From Colias croceus (taxonomy: Eukaryota; Arthropoda; Insecta; Lepidoptera; Pieridae): 64,000 nt of DNA. Shown piece by piece: positions 36,453 through 49,200 of this stretch. Numbering within the stretch: the first letter of the stretch is position 1; every line of letters begins with the position of its first letter. The DNA lies in NCBI RefSeq assembly GCF_905220415.1, contig NC_059567.1, forward strand, positions 186,001-250,000, written 5' to 3'. A program made the translations under genes and the position numbers. A model generated the notes under the pieces. That model was not told the DNA's origin and did no database searches. It was given only the letters and a program-made list of their open reading frames with translations.

Positions 36453-37927
36453 GTTAATAAATATTTATTACTCCGGGAGGCTGTCGACCTTCGAGAGCGA
36501 GAGAGCAAGCAGCCCGCGGCGCCGTCCTTTTCCGTTGCTATTCAATCACCCTTCCTACTATGGAAATTTCCATACAAAATTTTCGAAAAAAAAAATTTCG
36601 CTTTTTTAACAAAAAAAATTATATGCCTGGAAGCGGACCAGGTTTTGAAGTATTTTTTACTTTGGCGACCCCGACCTACCTGCCACCGGTTCAGAGAGCC
36701 GTTGAATTACGTGATGTATGGAAAATGGAAACCGGGGGTCGGAGAGAAATTCTGAGTATGCAGTTTTGTAAATCTGGCCGATCAGAGCACAAAAGTCAAT
36801 TTTCAGACCGATCGTAAAGTAACTGGCGCCACCATCTTGCCTCGAAAAATTGGCCATTTTAAAAAAAAAAATTGCGTCCAATTTGAAATTTCTCGATTGC
36901 CCTGGTAGCGCCCCATCTTCCTGATCCTTTTTTAGTTCTACACCCCCCACCTATCTCGCGCCGTTTCGGAGAGCCGTCGAATTTCGCGTTGTATGAAACT
37001 CGGAAACCAGCGATGGAAACTCGATTATGAGTATGCCACCTCAATTTGCGGCTCGATTAAAGCCCCTGTGCCAAGTTTCAGCGCGATCACACCAGCGATG
37101 GCCGTTTTAGAATTTGTATGGCGGCGGCCATTTTTTCCGCCATTTTGAATTTTTTTCACTATCTGTGGTAATTGCTCGAGGTCTACTCCAAGTTTAGTTC
37201 GAGCACCCCAGATGTAGCTGCTACCGTTTGCGCGGGCCGTTGACCGTCTTCGAGAGATGAGGGAAAGTTTAAGATTTCGGATTTTTCTGGATATCCTGGG
37301 AGCTGGGCGAGTACGAATGCGTCATTGTTGTATTTCTCCATTGCACCACCTCGTCTAAATTTACGTTTTTATGTTTGCGCCAAAAATGGAAAAATTCCAA
37401 AATCGAGCGTCCCACTATGGCTCCCTGGTAGCGTCCCAGGGTGGTGATCATTTTTAGTTCCGGGACCCCCCACCCAACTCGCACCGTTTCCGCGGGCCGT
37501 TGGAGTTTACGTTGTATGGAAGTTGGAAACGGGGGCCCGGAGCCACTCGAACGGGGCACCGATCGATTCGCCGGCTTGAATAGAGCACGTGTGCCAAATT
37601 TGAGACGTAAGGATTCATAAACGGCGATTTTGGCAAAGTACGGCGGCCATCTTGTTTTCGCGAAAATCCCCATTTTCCCACCACCCCTGGTAATCGCCAC
37701 CAGTTCTGAGCATTTTTTGTTCAGACACCCCCCCTCCAGGTGGCACCGTTTTTGCGCACCTCCAGGGGTCCACTCTCTTGCCCAGGGTGTTGGAGATGTC
37801 AATATTTTTCCGGTGGTCACTCGGCGCACCTCTACACGATCACGTCGAAATCCCCCCCACTTTCCACGTAGTTTCCGAGAAACCCGATGTCAGTGAGTCA
37901 GTGGTAGTGTAGCTTTATATATTATAA
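36453..37927. repeat. C block, unit 1: five diverged ~265-bp modules
   Basis: It begins with an A fragment and then five modules. The recurring core ACCGTTT(N)CGCGGGCCGTTG or a variant lies at about 36685, 36960, 37223, 37483 and 37744, a spacing of 260-275 bp. Each core is preceded by a CCCTGGTAG-like phrase and a run of C, with GGCGGCCATCTTG/GGCCATTTTT-like text between cores. It ends GTAGTGTAGCTTTATATATT, the 5' end on the minus strand. Confidence 0.82.
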
Positions 37928-38690
37928 CTAGCTGGTGCGTTGTGCGCGGGCTGCAAGCAGCCCGCGAGCCCCTCTTGCCCCTGGGTTGAAGCAATAGGGC
38001 AGTCATTAGAAAATGCGTAAGAATTCCCAGTCCATTTGTAATTTTCTGCTAACAGCGATTCCAGAGTCAATCGGAAGTGCTTATAAATTCCCAATTCAAA
38101 TATTTTATATTCTGGAATGCTGTCGACCTTCGGAGGTGCGTTGTGCGCGGGCTGCAAGCAGCCCGCGAGCCCCTTTTGCCCCTGGGTTGAAGCAATAGGG
38201 CAGTCATTTGAAAATAAATTCGAATTTTCTGTCCATTTGTTACATCTGCTAACAGCGATTCTACAGTAAGGCGTTAATGCTTATAAATTCCCCATTCAAG
38301 TATTTTCCACTCCGGGAGGCTGTCCACCTTCGAGGGAGCGTAGTGCGCGGGCTGCAAGCAGCCCGCGAAGCATCCCAGGGCAGAAATCTTCAGTCATTTG
38401 AAAATGCATTCGAATTTCCTATCCATTTGTTACATCTCCTAACAGTGATTCTACAGTCAGTCGGTAATGCTTATAAATTCCCCATTCAAATATTTTCTAT
38501 TCCGGGGGGCTGTCCACCTTCAAAGGTGCGTGGTGCGCGAGCTGCAAGCAGCTCGCGGCTCATCCCAGGGCAGAAATCTTTAGTCATTTGAAAATGCATT
38601 CGAATTTCCTGTCCATTTCTTACATCTGCTAACAGCGATTCTACAGTCAGTCGAAACTGCTTATAAATTACTTATTCAAATATTGTTAAA
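37928..38690. repeat. A repeats, unit 2 (about 4 copies)
   Basis: Same monomer family. Hairpins at about 37946, 38146, 38347 and 38537, the last with the GAGCT/AGCTC stem variant. Confidence 0.87.
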
Positions 38691-39452
38691 TTTTTGAAAC
38701 GTCTTATCGATAGCGGGCAGTGACTTTTCATAATAAACTGTTCAAGAGTTAACCTAACACGCTCGTCACTTCGCTCCTCGCTACCTATTTGAATATTTAG
38801 GCCGGCCGCTGCCGTGACTCGCTCGCTTCGCTCGCTTGGCTCGTGCGATAGGTAGTTCAAAAGTTAACCTAACACGCTCGTCGCTTCGCTCCTCGCTACC
38901 TATTTGAATATTTAGGTCGGCCGCTGTCGTGACTCGCTCGCTTCGCTCACATGGCTCGTGTGGTAGTTCAAAAGTTAACCTTTCACGCTCGTCGCTTCGC
39001 TCCTCGCTACCTAAACTGCTTATAAATTACTTATTCAAATATTGGTAAAATTTTTGAAACGTCTTATCGATAGCGGGCAGTGACTTTTCATAAGAAACTG
39101 TTCAAGAGTTAACCTAACACGCTCGTCGCTTCGCTCCTCGCTACCTATTTGAATGTTTAGGCCGGCCGCTGCCGCAACTCGCTCGCTTCGCTCGCTTGGC
39201 TCGTGCGGTAGGTAGTTCATAAGTTAACCTAACACGCTCGTCGCTTCGCTCCTCGCTACCTATTTGAATATTTAGGCCGGCCGTTGACGCGACTCGCTCG
39301 CTTCGCTCGCTTGGCTCGTGCGGTAAGTAGTTCAAAAGTTAACCTAACACGCTCGTCGCTTCGCTCCTCGCTACCTATTTGAATATTTATGCCGGCCGCT
39401 GCCGTGACTCGCTCGCTTCGCTCGCTTGGCTCGTGCGGTAGGTAGTTCAAAA
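38691..39452. repeat. B repeats, unit 2
   Basis: ~115-bp monomers, here also in a larger ~360-bp supra-repeat that includes TAAATTTTTGAAACGTCTTATCGATAGC-type linker (38690 and 39050). Confidence 0.87.
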
Positions 39453-40935
39453 GTTAATAAATATTTTCTACTCCGGGAGGCTGTCGACCTTCGAGGTTGC
39501 GCGGTGCGCGGGCAGAAAGCAGCCCGCAGTGCCGTCTTTTGCTGTTGCTATTCAATTACCTTTCCTACTATGGAAATTTCCATACAAAATTTTCGAAAAA
39601 AAATTTCGCTTCTTAACAAAAAAATTTATATGCCTGGAAGCGGACCAAGTTTTGAAGTATTTTTTACTTCGGCGACCCCGACCTACCTGTCACCGATTCA
39701 GAGAACCGTTGAATTTCGTTATGTATGGAAAATGGAAACCAGGGGTCGGAGTGAGATTCTGAGTATGCAGTTTTGTAAATCTGGCCGATTAGAGCACAGA
39801 AGTCAATTTTCAAACCGATCGTCAAGTAACCGGCGCCACCATCTTGCCTCGAAAAATCGGCCATTTTTGAAAAAAAAAATTACGTCCAATTTGAAATTTC
39901 TCGATTGCCCTGGTAGCACCCCATCTTCCTGATCATTTTTTAGTTCTACACCCCCCGGCTATCTGGCGCCGTTTCGGAGAGCTGTCGAATTTTGCGTTGT
40001 ATGAAACTTGGAAACCAGCGGTGGAAACTCGATTATGAGTATGCCAACTTAATGTGCGGCTCGATTGAAGCCCCAGTGCCAAGTTTCAGCGTGATCGGCC
40101 CAGCGATGGCCGTTTTAGAATTTGTATGGCGGCGGCCATTTTTTCCGCCATTTTGAATTTTTTTCACTATCTGTGGTAATTGCTCGAGGTCTACTACAAG
40201 TTTAGTTTGAGCACCCCAGATGTAGCTGCTACCGTTTGCTCGGGCCGTTGACCGTCTCCGCGGGCTGTGAGAAAGTTCAAGATTTCAGATTTTTCTGGAT
40301 ATCCTGGGAGCTGGGCGAGTACAAACGTGGTGAGAGTGTATTTCCGCGTTGCGCCACCTCGGCTAAATTTACGTTTTTATGTTTGCGCCAAAAATGGAAA
40401 AATTCCAAAATCGAGTGTCCCACTACGGCTCCCTGGTAGCGTCCCAGGGCGGTGATCATTTTTAGTTCCGGGACCCCCCACCCAACTCGCATCGTTTCCG
40501 CGGGCCGTTGGATTTTCCAATGTATGAAAGTCGGAAACCGGGGCCTGGAGCCACTCGTATGGGGCACCGATCGATTCGCCGGCTCGAACAGAGCACGTGT
40601 GCCAAATTTGAGACGTAAGTATTCATAAACGGCGATTTTGGCAAAGTACGGCGGCCATCTTGTTTTCGCGAAAATCCCCATTTTTCCACCTCCCCTGGTA
40701 ATCGCCACCAGTTCTGAGCATTTTTTGTTCAGACACCCCCCCTCCAGGTATCACCGTTTTTGCGCACCTCCAGGGGTCCACTTGGTTTTCGAAGATGATC
40801 GAGATCGCTATATTTTTCCTCTGGTCACTCGGCGCACCTCTACACGATCACGTCCTTATCCCCCCCACTTTCCGCGTAGTTTCCGAGAAACCCGATGTCA
40901 GTCAGTCAGTGGTAGTGTAGCTTTATATATTATAA
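39453..40935. repeat. C block, unit 2
   Basis: Same five-module order as in unit 1, with scattered substitutions and small indels. A minus frame of about 143 codons (40277-40708) is shared with other copies but shows no known domain. Confidence 0.85.
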
Positions 40936-42030
40936 CTAGCTGGTGCGTTGTGCGCGGGCTGCAAGCAGCCCGCGAGCCCCTTTTGCCCCTGGGTTGAAGC
41001 AATAGGGCAGTCATTAGAAAATGTGTTAAAATTCCCAGTCCATTTGTAATTTTCTGCTAACAGCGATTCCACAGTCAATCGGAAGTGCTTATAAATTTCC
41101 AATTCAAAAATTTTCTATTCTGGAATGCTGTCGACCTTCGAGGGTGCGTTGAGCGCGGGCTGCAAGCAGCCCGCGAGCCCTTTTTGCCCCTGAGTTGGAG
41201 CAATAGGGCAGTCATTTGAAAATGCATTCGAATTTTCTGTCCATTTGTTACTATCTGCTTACAGCGATTGTACACTCAGTCGGAAATGCTTATAAATTCC
41301 CCATTCAAGTATTTTCTACTCTGGGGGGCTGTCCACCTTCGAGAGTGCGTGGTTCGCGAGCTGCAAGCAGCTCGCGGCTCATCCCAGGGCAGAAATCTTC
41401 AGTCATTTGAAAATGCGTTGAAATTCCCTGTCAATTTGCTTTTATCTGCTAACAGCGATTCCACAGTCAATCGGAAGAACTTATAAATTTCAAATTCAAA
41501 TATTTTCTATTCCGGGGGGCGGTTCACCTTCGAGGGTGCGTGGTGCGCGAGCTGCAAGCAGCTCGCGGCTCATCCCAGGGCAGAAATCTTCAGTCATTTG
41601 AAAATGCATTCGAATTTCCTTTCCATTTGTAACATCTGCTAACAGCGATTCTACAGTCAGTCGAAACTGCTTATAAATTCCCCATTCAAATATTTTCTAT
41701 TCCGGGGGTATCCACCATCGAGGGTGCGTGGTGCGCGGGCTGCAAGCAGCCCGCGGTACATCCCAGGGACAAAAATCTTCAGTCATTTGAAAATGCGTTA
41801 AAATTCCCTGTCAATTTGCTTTTATCTGCTAACAGCGATTCCACAGTAAATCGAAAGTGCTTATAAATTCCCTATTAAAATATTTTCTATTCCGGGGGGC
41901 TGTCCATCTTCGAGGGTGCGTGGTGCGCGAGCTGCAAGCAGCTCGCGGCTCATCCCAGGGAAGAAGTCTTCCTTTCCATTTGTAACATCTGCTAACAGCG
42001 ATTCTACAGTCAGTCGAAACTGCTTATAAA
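40936..42030. repeat. A repeats, unit 3 (about 6 copies)
   Basis: Hairpins near 40955, 41156, 41358, 41548, 41737 and 41928 alternate between the GGGCT/AGCCC and GAGCT/AGCTC stems. Confidence 0.87.
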
Positions 42031-43060
42031 TTACTTATTCAAATATTGTTAAATTTTTGAAACGTCTTATCGATAGCGGGCAGTGACTTTTCATAATAAA
42101 CTGTTCAAGAGTTAACCTAACACGCTCGTCGCTTCGCTCCTCGCTACCTATTTGAATATTTAGGCCGGCCGCTGCCGCGACTCGCTCGCTTAGCTCGCTT
42201 GGCTCGTGCGATAGGTAGTTCAAAAGTTAACCTAACACGCTCGTCGCTTCGCTCCTCGCTACCTATTTGAATATTTACGCCGGCTGCTGCCGTGACTCGC
42301 TCGCTTCGCTCGCATGGCTCGTGTGGTAGTTCAAAAGTTAACCTTACACGCTCGTCGCTTCGCTCCTCGCTACCTAAACTGCTTATAAATTACTTATTCA
42401 AATATTGGTAAAATTTTTGAAACGTCTTATCGATAGCGGGCAGTGACTTTTCATAATAAACTGTTCAAGAGTTAACCTAACACGCTCGTCGCTTCGCTCC
42501 TCGCTACCTATTTGAATATTTAGGCCGGCCGCTGCCGCAACTCGCTCGCTTCGCTCGCTTGGCTCGTGCGGTAGGTAGTTCAAAAGTTAACCTAACACGC
42601 TCGTCGCTTCGCTCCTCGCTACCTATTTGAATATTTAGGCCGGCCGCTGTCGTGACTCGCTCGCTTCGCTCGCATGGCTCGTGTGGTAGTTCAAAAGTTA
42701 ACCTTACACGCTCGTCGCTTCGCTCCTCGCTACCTAAACTGCTTATAAATTACTTATTCAAATATTGGTAAAATTTTTGAAACGTCTTATCGATAGCGGG
42801 CAGTGACTTTTCATAATAAACTGTTCAAGAGTTAACCTAACACGCTCGTCGCTTCGCTCCTCGCTACACATTTGAATATTTAGGCCGGCCGTTGACGCGA
42901 CTCGCTCGCTTCGCTCGCTTGGCTCGTGCGGTAAGTAGTTCAAAAGTTAACCTAACACGCTCGTCGCTTCGCTCCTCGCTACCTATTTGAATATTTACGC
43001 TGGCCGCTGCCGTGACTCGCTCGCTTCGCTCGCTTGACTCGTGAGGTAGTTCAAAAGTTA
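42031..43060. repeat. B repeats, unit 3
   Basis: The ~363-bp supra-repeat (linker plus two or three B monomers) recurs at about 42035, 42398 and 42758. Confidence 0.87.
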
Positions 43061-44549
43061 ATAAATATTTTCTACTCCGGGAGGCTGTCAACCCTCGAAG
43101 TTGCGCGGTGCGCGGGCAGCAAGCAGCCCGCGGCGCCGTATTTGCCGTTGCTATTCCTATTACCCTTTCTACTATGGAAATTTCCATACAAAATTTTCGA
43201 AAAAAAAAAATTTCGCTTTTTACCAAAAATTTTTACATGACTGGAAGCGGACCAGGTTTTGAAGCATTTTTTACTTCGGCGACCCCGACCTAAGTGCCAC
43301 CGGTTCAGAGAGCCGTTGAATTTCGTGATGTATTGAAAATGGAAACCAGGGGTCGGAGAGAGATTCTGAGTATGCAGTTTTGTAAATATGGCCGATTAAA
43401 GCACAGAAGTCAATTTTCAGACCGATCGTAAAGTAATCGGCGCCACCATCTTGCCTCAAAAAATCGGCCATTTTTGAAAAAAAAATTGCGTCCAATTTAA
43501 AATTTCTCGATTGCCCTGGTAGCGCCCCATCTTCCTGATCATTTTTTAGTTCTACACCCCCCACCTATCTCGCGCCGTTTCAGAGAGCCGTCGAATTTTG
43601 CGTTGTATGAAACTCGGAAACCAGCGATGGAAACTCGATTATGAGTATGCCAACTTAATATGCGACTCAATTAAAGCCCCTGTGACAAGTTTCAGCGCGA
43701 TCGGACCAGCGATGGCCGTTTTAGAATTTGTATGGCGGCGGCCATTTTTTCCGCCATTTTGAATTTTTTTTGCACTCTGTGGTAATTGCTCGAGGTCTAC
43801 TACAAGTTTAGTTCGAGCACCCCAGATGTAGCTGCTACCGTTTGCGCGGGCCGTTGACCGTCTTCGAGAGATGAGGGAAAGTTTAAGATTTCGGATTTTT
43901 CTGGATATCCTGCGAGCTGGGCGAGTACGAATGCATCATTGGTGTATTTCTCCATTGCACCACCTCGTCTAAATTTACGTTTTTATGTTTGCGCCAAAAA
44001 TGGAAAAAATCCAAAATCGAGCGACCCACTATGGCTCCCTGGTAGCGTCCCAGGGTGGTGATCATTTTTAGTTCCGGCACCCCCCACCCAACTCGCACCG
44101 TTTCCGCGGGCCGTTGGATTTTGCGTTGTATGAAAGTTGGAAACTGGGGCCCGGAGCCACTCGAAAGGGGCACCGATCGATTCGCCGGCTCGAACAGAGC
44201 ACGTGTGCCAAATTTGAGACGTAAGGATTCATAAACGGCGATTTTGGCAAAGTACGGCGGCCATCTTGTTTTTGCGAAAATCCCCATTTTTCCCCCTCCC
44301 CTGGTAATCGCCACCAGTTCTGAGCATTTTTTGTTCAGACACCCCCCCTCCAGGTATCACCGTTTTTGCGCACCTCCAGGGGTCCACTCTCTTGTCCAGG
44401 GTGTTGGAGTTCGCTATATTTTTCCTCTGGTCACTCGGCGCACCTCTACACGATCACGCCAAAATCCCCCCCACTTTCCACGTAGTTTCCGAGAAAAGCG
44501 ATGTCAGTCAGTCAGTGAATCAGTGGTAGTGTAGCTTTATATATTATAA
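43061..44549. repeat. C block, unit 3
   Basis: Same as the other C blocks. Ends TTTATATATTATAA at the junction to the next CTAG. Confidence 0.86.
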
Positions 44550-45294
44550 CTAGCTGGTGCGTTGTGCGCGGGCTGCAAGCAGCCCGCGAGCCCCTTTTGC
44601 CCCTGGGTTGAAGCAATAGGGCAGTCATTAGAAAATGTGTTAGAATTCCCAGTCCATTTGTAATTTTCTGCTAACAGCGATTCCACAGTCAATCGGAAGT
44701 GCTTATAAATTCCCAATTCAAATATTTTCTATTCTGGAATGCTGTCGACCTTCGAAGGTGCGTTGTGCGCGGGCTGCAAGCAGCCCGCGAGCCCCTTTTG
44801 CCCCTGGGTTGAAGCAATAGGGCAGTCATTTGAAAATAAATTCGAATTTTCTGTCCATTTGTTACATCCGCTAACAGCGATTCTACAGTCAGTCGGTAAT
44901 GCTTATAAATTCCCCATTCAAGTATTTTCCACTCCGGGAGGCTGTCTACCTTCGAGGAAGCGTAGTGCGCGGGCTGCAAGCAGCCCGCGAAGCATCCCAG
45001 GGCAGAAATCTTCAGTCATTTGAAAATGCATTAAAATTCCCCGTCAATTTGCTATTATCTGCAAACAGCGATTCCACAGTCAATCGGAAGTGCTTATAAA
45101 TTTCAAATTCAAATATTTTCTATTCCGGGGGGCGGTTCACCTTCGAGGGTGCGTGGTGCGCGAGCTGCAAGCAGCTCGCGGCTCATCCCAGGGCAGAAAT
45201 CTTCAGTCATTTGAAAATGCATTCGAATTTCCTTTCCATTTGTAACATCTGCTAACAGCGATTCTACAGTCAGTCGAAACTGCTTATAAATTAC
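44550..45294. repeat. A repeats, unit 4a
   Basis: About four monomers. Hairpins near 44569, 44769, 44969 and 45159. Confidence 0.86.
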
Positions 45295-46320
45295 TTATTC
45301 AAATATTGTTAAATTTTTGAAACGTCTTATCGATAGCGGGCAGTGACTTTTCATAATAAACTCAAGAGTTAACCTAACACGCTCGTCGCTTCGCTCCTCG
45401 CTACCTATTTGAATATTTAGGCCGGCCGCTGCCGCGACTCGCTCGCTTCGCTCGCTTGGCTCGTGCGATAGGTAGTTCAAAAGTTAACCTAACATGCTCG
45501 TCGCTTCTCTCCTCGCTACCTATTTGAATATTTAGGCCGGCCGCTGTCGTGACTCGCTCGCTTCGCTCGCATGGCTCGTGTGGTAGTTCAAAAGTTAACC
45601 TTACACGCTCGTCGCTTCGCTCCTCGCTACCTAAACTGCTTATAAATTACTTATTATTCAAATATTGGTAAAATTTTTGAAACGTCTTATCGATAGCGGG
45701 CAGTGACTTTTCATAATAAACTGTTCAAGAGTTAACCTAACACGCTCGTCGCTTCGCTCCTCGCTACCTATTTGAATATTTAGGCCAGCCGCTGCCGCAA
45801 CTCGCTCGCTTCGCTCGCTTGGCTCGTGCGGTAGGTAGTTCAAAAGTTAACCTAACACGCTCGTCGCTTCGCTCCTCGCTACCTATTTGAATATTTAGGC
45901 CGGCCGCTGTCGTGACTCGCTCGCTTCGCTCGCATGGCTCGTGTGGTAGTTCAAAAGTTAACCTTACACGCTCGTCGCTTCGCTCCTCGCTACCTAAACT
46001 GCTTATAAATTACTTATTATTCAAATATTGGTAAAATTTTTGAAACGTCTTATCGATAGCGGGCAGTGACTTTTCATAATAAACTGTTCAAGAGTTAACC
46101 TAACACGCTCGTCGCTTCGCTCCTCGCTACCTATTTCAATATTTAGGCCGGCCGTTGACGCGAATCGCTCGCTTCGCTCGCTTGGCTCGTGCGGTAAGTA
46201 GTTCAAAAGTTAACCTAACACGCTCGTCGCTTCGCTCCTCGCTACCTATTTGAATATTTACGCTGGCCGCTGCCGTGACTCGCTCGCTTCGCTCGCTTGG
46301 CTCGTGCGGTAGTTCAAAAG
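45295..46320. repeat. B repeats, unit 4a
   Basis: Supra-repeats at about 45295, 45655 and 46018, then the A fragment that normally opens a C block. Confidence 0.86.
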
Positions 46321-46400
46321 TTAATAAATATTTTCTACTCCGGGAGGCTGTCAACCCTCGAAGTAGCGCGGTGCGCGGGCAGCAAGCTGGTGCGTTGTGC
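46321..46400. repeat. Deletion scar: C block lost
   Basis: The A fragment that should lead into C runs as far as GCGGGCAGCAAGC and then passes directly into TGGTGCGTTGTGCGCGGGCT, the start of the next unit, with AGC shared at the join. A whole C block of about 1.4 kb is missing, so unit 4 is two units fused. Confidence 0.8.
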
Positions 46401-47712
46401 GCGGGCTGCAAGCAGCCCGCGAGCCCCTTTTGCCCCTGAGTTGAAGCAATAGGGCAGTCATTTGAAAATGCATTCGAATTTCCTGTCCATTTGTTACATC
46501 TGCTAACAGCGATTCTACAGTCAGTCGGTAATGCTTATAAATTCCCCATTCAAGTATTCTCCACTCCGGGAGGCTGTCCACCTTCGAGGGTGCGTGGTGC
46601 GCGGGCTGCAAGCAGCCCGCGAAGCATCCCAGGGCAGAAATCTTCAGTCATTTGAAAATGCGTTAAAATTCCCCGTCAATTTGCTTTTATCTGCTAACAG
46701 CGATTCCACAGTCAATCGGAAGTGCTTATACATTCCCCATTCAAATATTTTCCTTTCCATTTGTCACATCTGCTAACAGCGATTCTACAGTCAGTCGAAA
46801 CTGCTTATAAATTACTTAATCAAATGTTGTTAAATTTTTGAAACGTCTTATCGATAGCGGGCAGTGACTTTTCATAATAAACTGTTCAAGAGTTAACCTA
46901 ACACGCTCGTCGCTTCGCTCCTCGCTACCTATGTATTTGAATATTTAGGCCGGCCGCTGCCGCGACTCGCTCGCTTCGCTCGCTTGGCTCGTGCGATAGG
47001 TAGTTCAAAAGTTAACCAAACACGCTCGTCGCTTCGCTCCTCGCTACCTATTTGAATATTTAGGCCGGCCGCTGCCGTGACTCGCTCGCTTCGCTCGCAT
47101 GGCTCGTGCGGTAGTTCAAAAGTTAACCTTACACGCTCGTCGCTTCGCTCCTCGCTACCTAAACTGCTTATAAATTACTTATTTAAATATTGGTAAAATT
47201 TTTGAAACGTCTTATCGATAGCGGGCAGTGACTTTTCATAATAAACTGTTCAAGAGTTAACCTAACACGCTCGTCGCTTCGCTCCTCGCTACCTATTTGA
47301 ATATTTAGGCCGGCCGCTGCCGCAACTCGCTCGCTTCGCTCGCTTGGCTCGTGCGATAGGTAGTTCATAAGTTAACCTAACACGCTCGTCGCTTCGCTCC
47401 TCGCTACCTATTTGAATATTTAGGCCGGCCGCTGCCGCAACTCGCTCGCTTCGCTCGCTTGGCTCGTGCGATAGGTAGTTCATAAGTTAACCTAACACGC
47501 TCGTCGCTTCGCTCCTCGCTACCTATTTGAATATTTAGGCCGGCCGTTGACGCGACTCGCTCGCTTCGCTCGCTTGGCTCGTGCGGTAAGTAGTTCAAAA
47601 GTTAACCTAACACGCTCGTCGCTTCGCTCCTCGCTACCTATTTGAATATTTACGCTGGCCGCTGCCGTGACTCGCTCGCTTCGCTCGCTTGGCTCGTGCG
47701 GTAGTTCAAAAG
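46401..47712. repeat. A and B repeats, unit 4b
   Basis: Two A monomers (hairpins near 46399 and 46599) and then B supra-repeats from about 46820 to 47712. Confidence 0.86.
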
Positions 47713-49200
47713 TTAATAAATATTTTCTACTCCGGGAGGCTGTCAACCCTCGAAGTAGCGCGGTGCGCGGGCAGCAAGCAGCCCGCGGCGCCGTCTTTTG
47801 CCGTTGCTCTTCAATCACCCTTCCTACTATGGAAATTTCCATACAAAATTTTCGAAAAAAAAAAATTCGCTTTTTTACCAAAAATTTTTACATGTCTGGA
47901 AGCGGACCAGGTTTTGAAGCATTTTTTACTTCGACGACACCAACCTACCTGCCACCGGTTCAGAGAGCCGTTGAATTTCGTGATGTATGGAAAATGGAAA
48001 CCAGGGGTCGGAGAGAGATTCTGAGTATGCAGTTTTGTGAATATGGCCGATATGAGCACAAAAGTCAATTTTTAGACCCATCGTAAAGTAACCGGCGCCA
48101 CCATCTTGCTTTGAAAAATTGGCCATTTTTTGAAAAAAAATTACGTCCAATTTGAAATTTCTCGATTGCCCTGGTAGCACCCCATCTTCCTGATCATTTT
48201 TTAGTTCTACACCCCCCACCTATCTCGCGCCGTTTCAGAGAGCCGTCGAATTTTGCGTTGTATGAAACTCGGAAACCAGCTATGGAAACTCGATTATGAG
48301 TATGCCAACTTAATATGCGACTCGATTAAAGCCCCTGTGCCAAGTTTCAGCGCGATCGGACCAGCGATGGCCGTTTTAGAATTTGTATGGCGGCGGCCAT
48401 TTTTTCCGCCATTTTGAATTTTTTTCACTATCTGTGGTAATTGCTCGAGGTCTACTACAATTTTAGTTTGAGCACCCCAGATGTAGCTGCTACCGTTTGC
48501 GCGGGCCGTTGACCGTCTTCGAGAGATGAGGGAAAGTTTAAGATTTCGGATTTTTCTGGATATCCTGGGAGCTGGGCGAGTACGAATGCATCATTGGTGT
48601 ATTTCTCCATTGCACCACCTCGTCTAAATTTACGTTTTTATGTTTGCGCCAAAAATGGAAAAATTCCAAAATCGAGCGTCCCACTATGGCTCCCTAGTAG
48701 CGTCCCAGGGTGGTGATCATTTTTAGTTCCGGCACCCCCCACCCAACTCGCACCGTTTCCGCGGGCCGTTGGATTTTATGTTGTATGGAAGTTGGAAACT
48801 GGGGCCCGGAGCCACTCGAACGGGGCACCGATCGATTCGCCGGCTCGAACAGAGCACGTGTGCCAAATTTGAGACGTAAGGATTCATAAACGGCGATTTT
48901 GGCAAAGTACGGCGGCCATCTTGTTTTCGCGAAAATCCCAATTTTTCCACCACCCCTGGTAATCGCCACCAGTTCCGAGCATTTTTTGTTCAGACACCCC
49001 CCCTCCAGGTATCACCGTTTTTGCGCACCTCCAGGGGTCCACTTGGTTTTCGAAGATGATCGAGATCGCTATATTTTTCCTCTGGTCACTCGGCGCACCT
49101 CTACACGATCACGTCAAAATCCCCCCCACTTTCCACGTAGTTTCCGAGAAAAGCGATGTCAGTCAGTGAGTGGTAGTGTAGCTTTATATATATATGATAA
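47713..49200. repeat. C block, unit 4b
   Basis: Fourth full C copy. The end reads TTTATATATATATGATAA, slightly different from the others. Confidence 0.86.

Noticed and set aside
37269..37829. A 186-codon minus frame in a C block, with 143-codon relatives in other blocks.
   Set aside because: It follows the DNA repeat, the length varies between copies, and the opposite strand is also open. No domain seen. Conservation here is DNA-level amplification.
38672..47598. Many ~60-codon minus frames with PSERSERV and GSEERSDERVRLT.
   Set aside because: They are translations of the B tandem repeat; repeated and shifted copies appear in several frames and no domain is visible.
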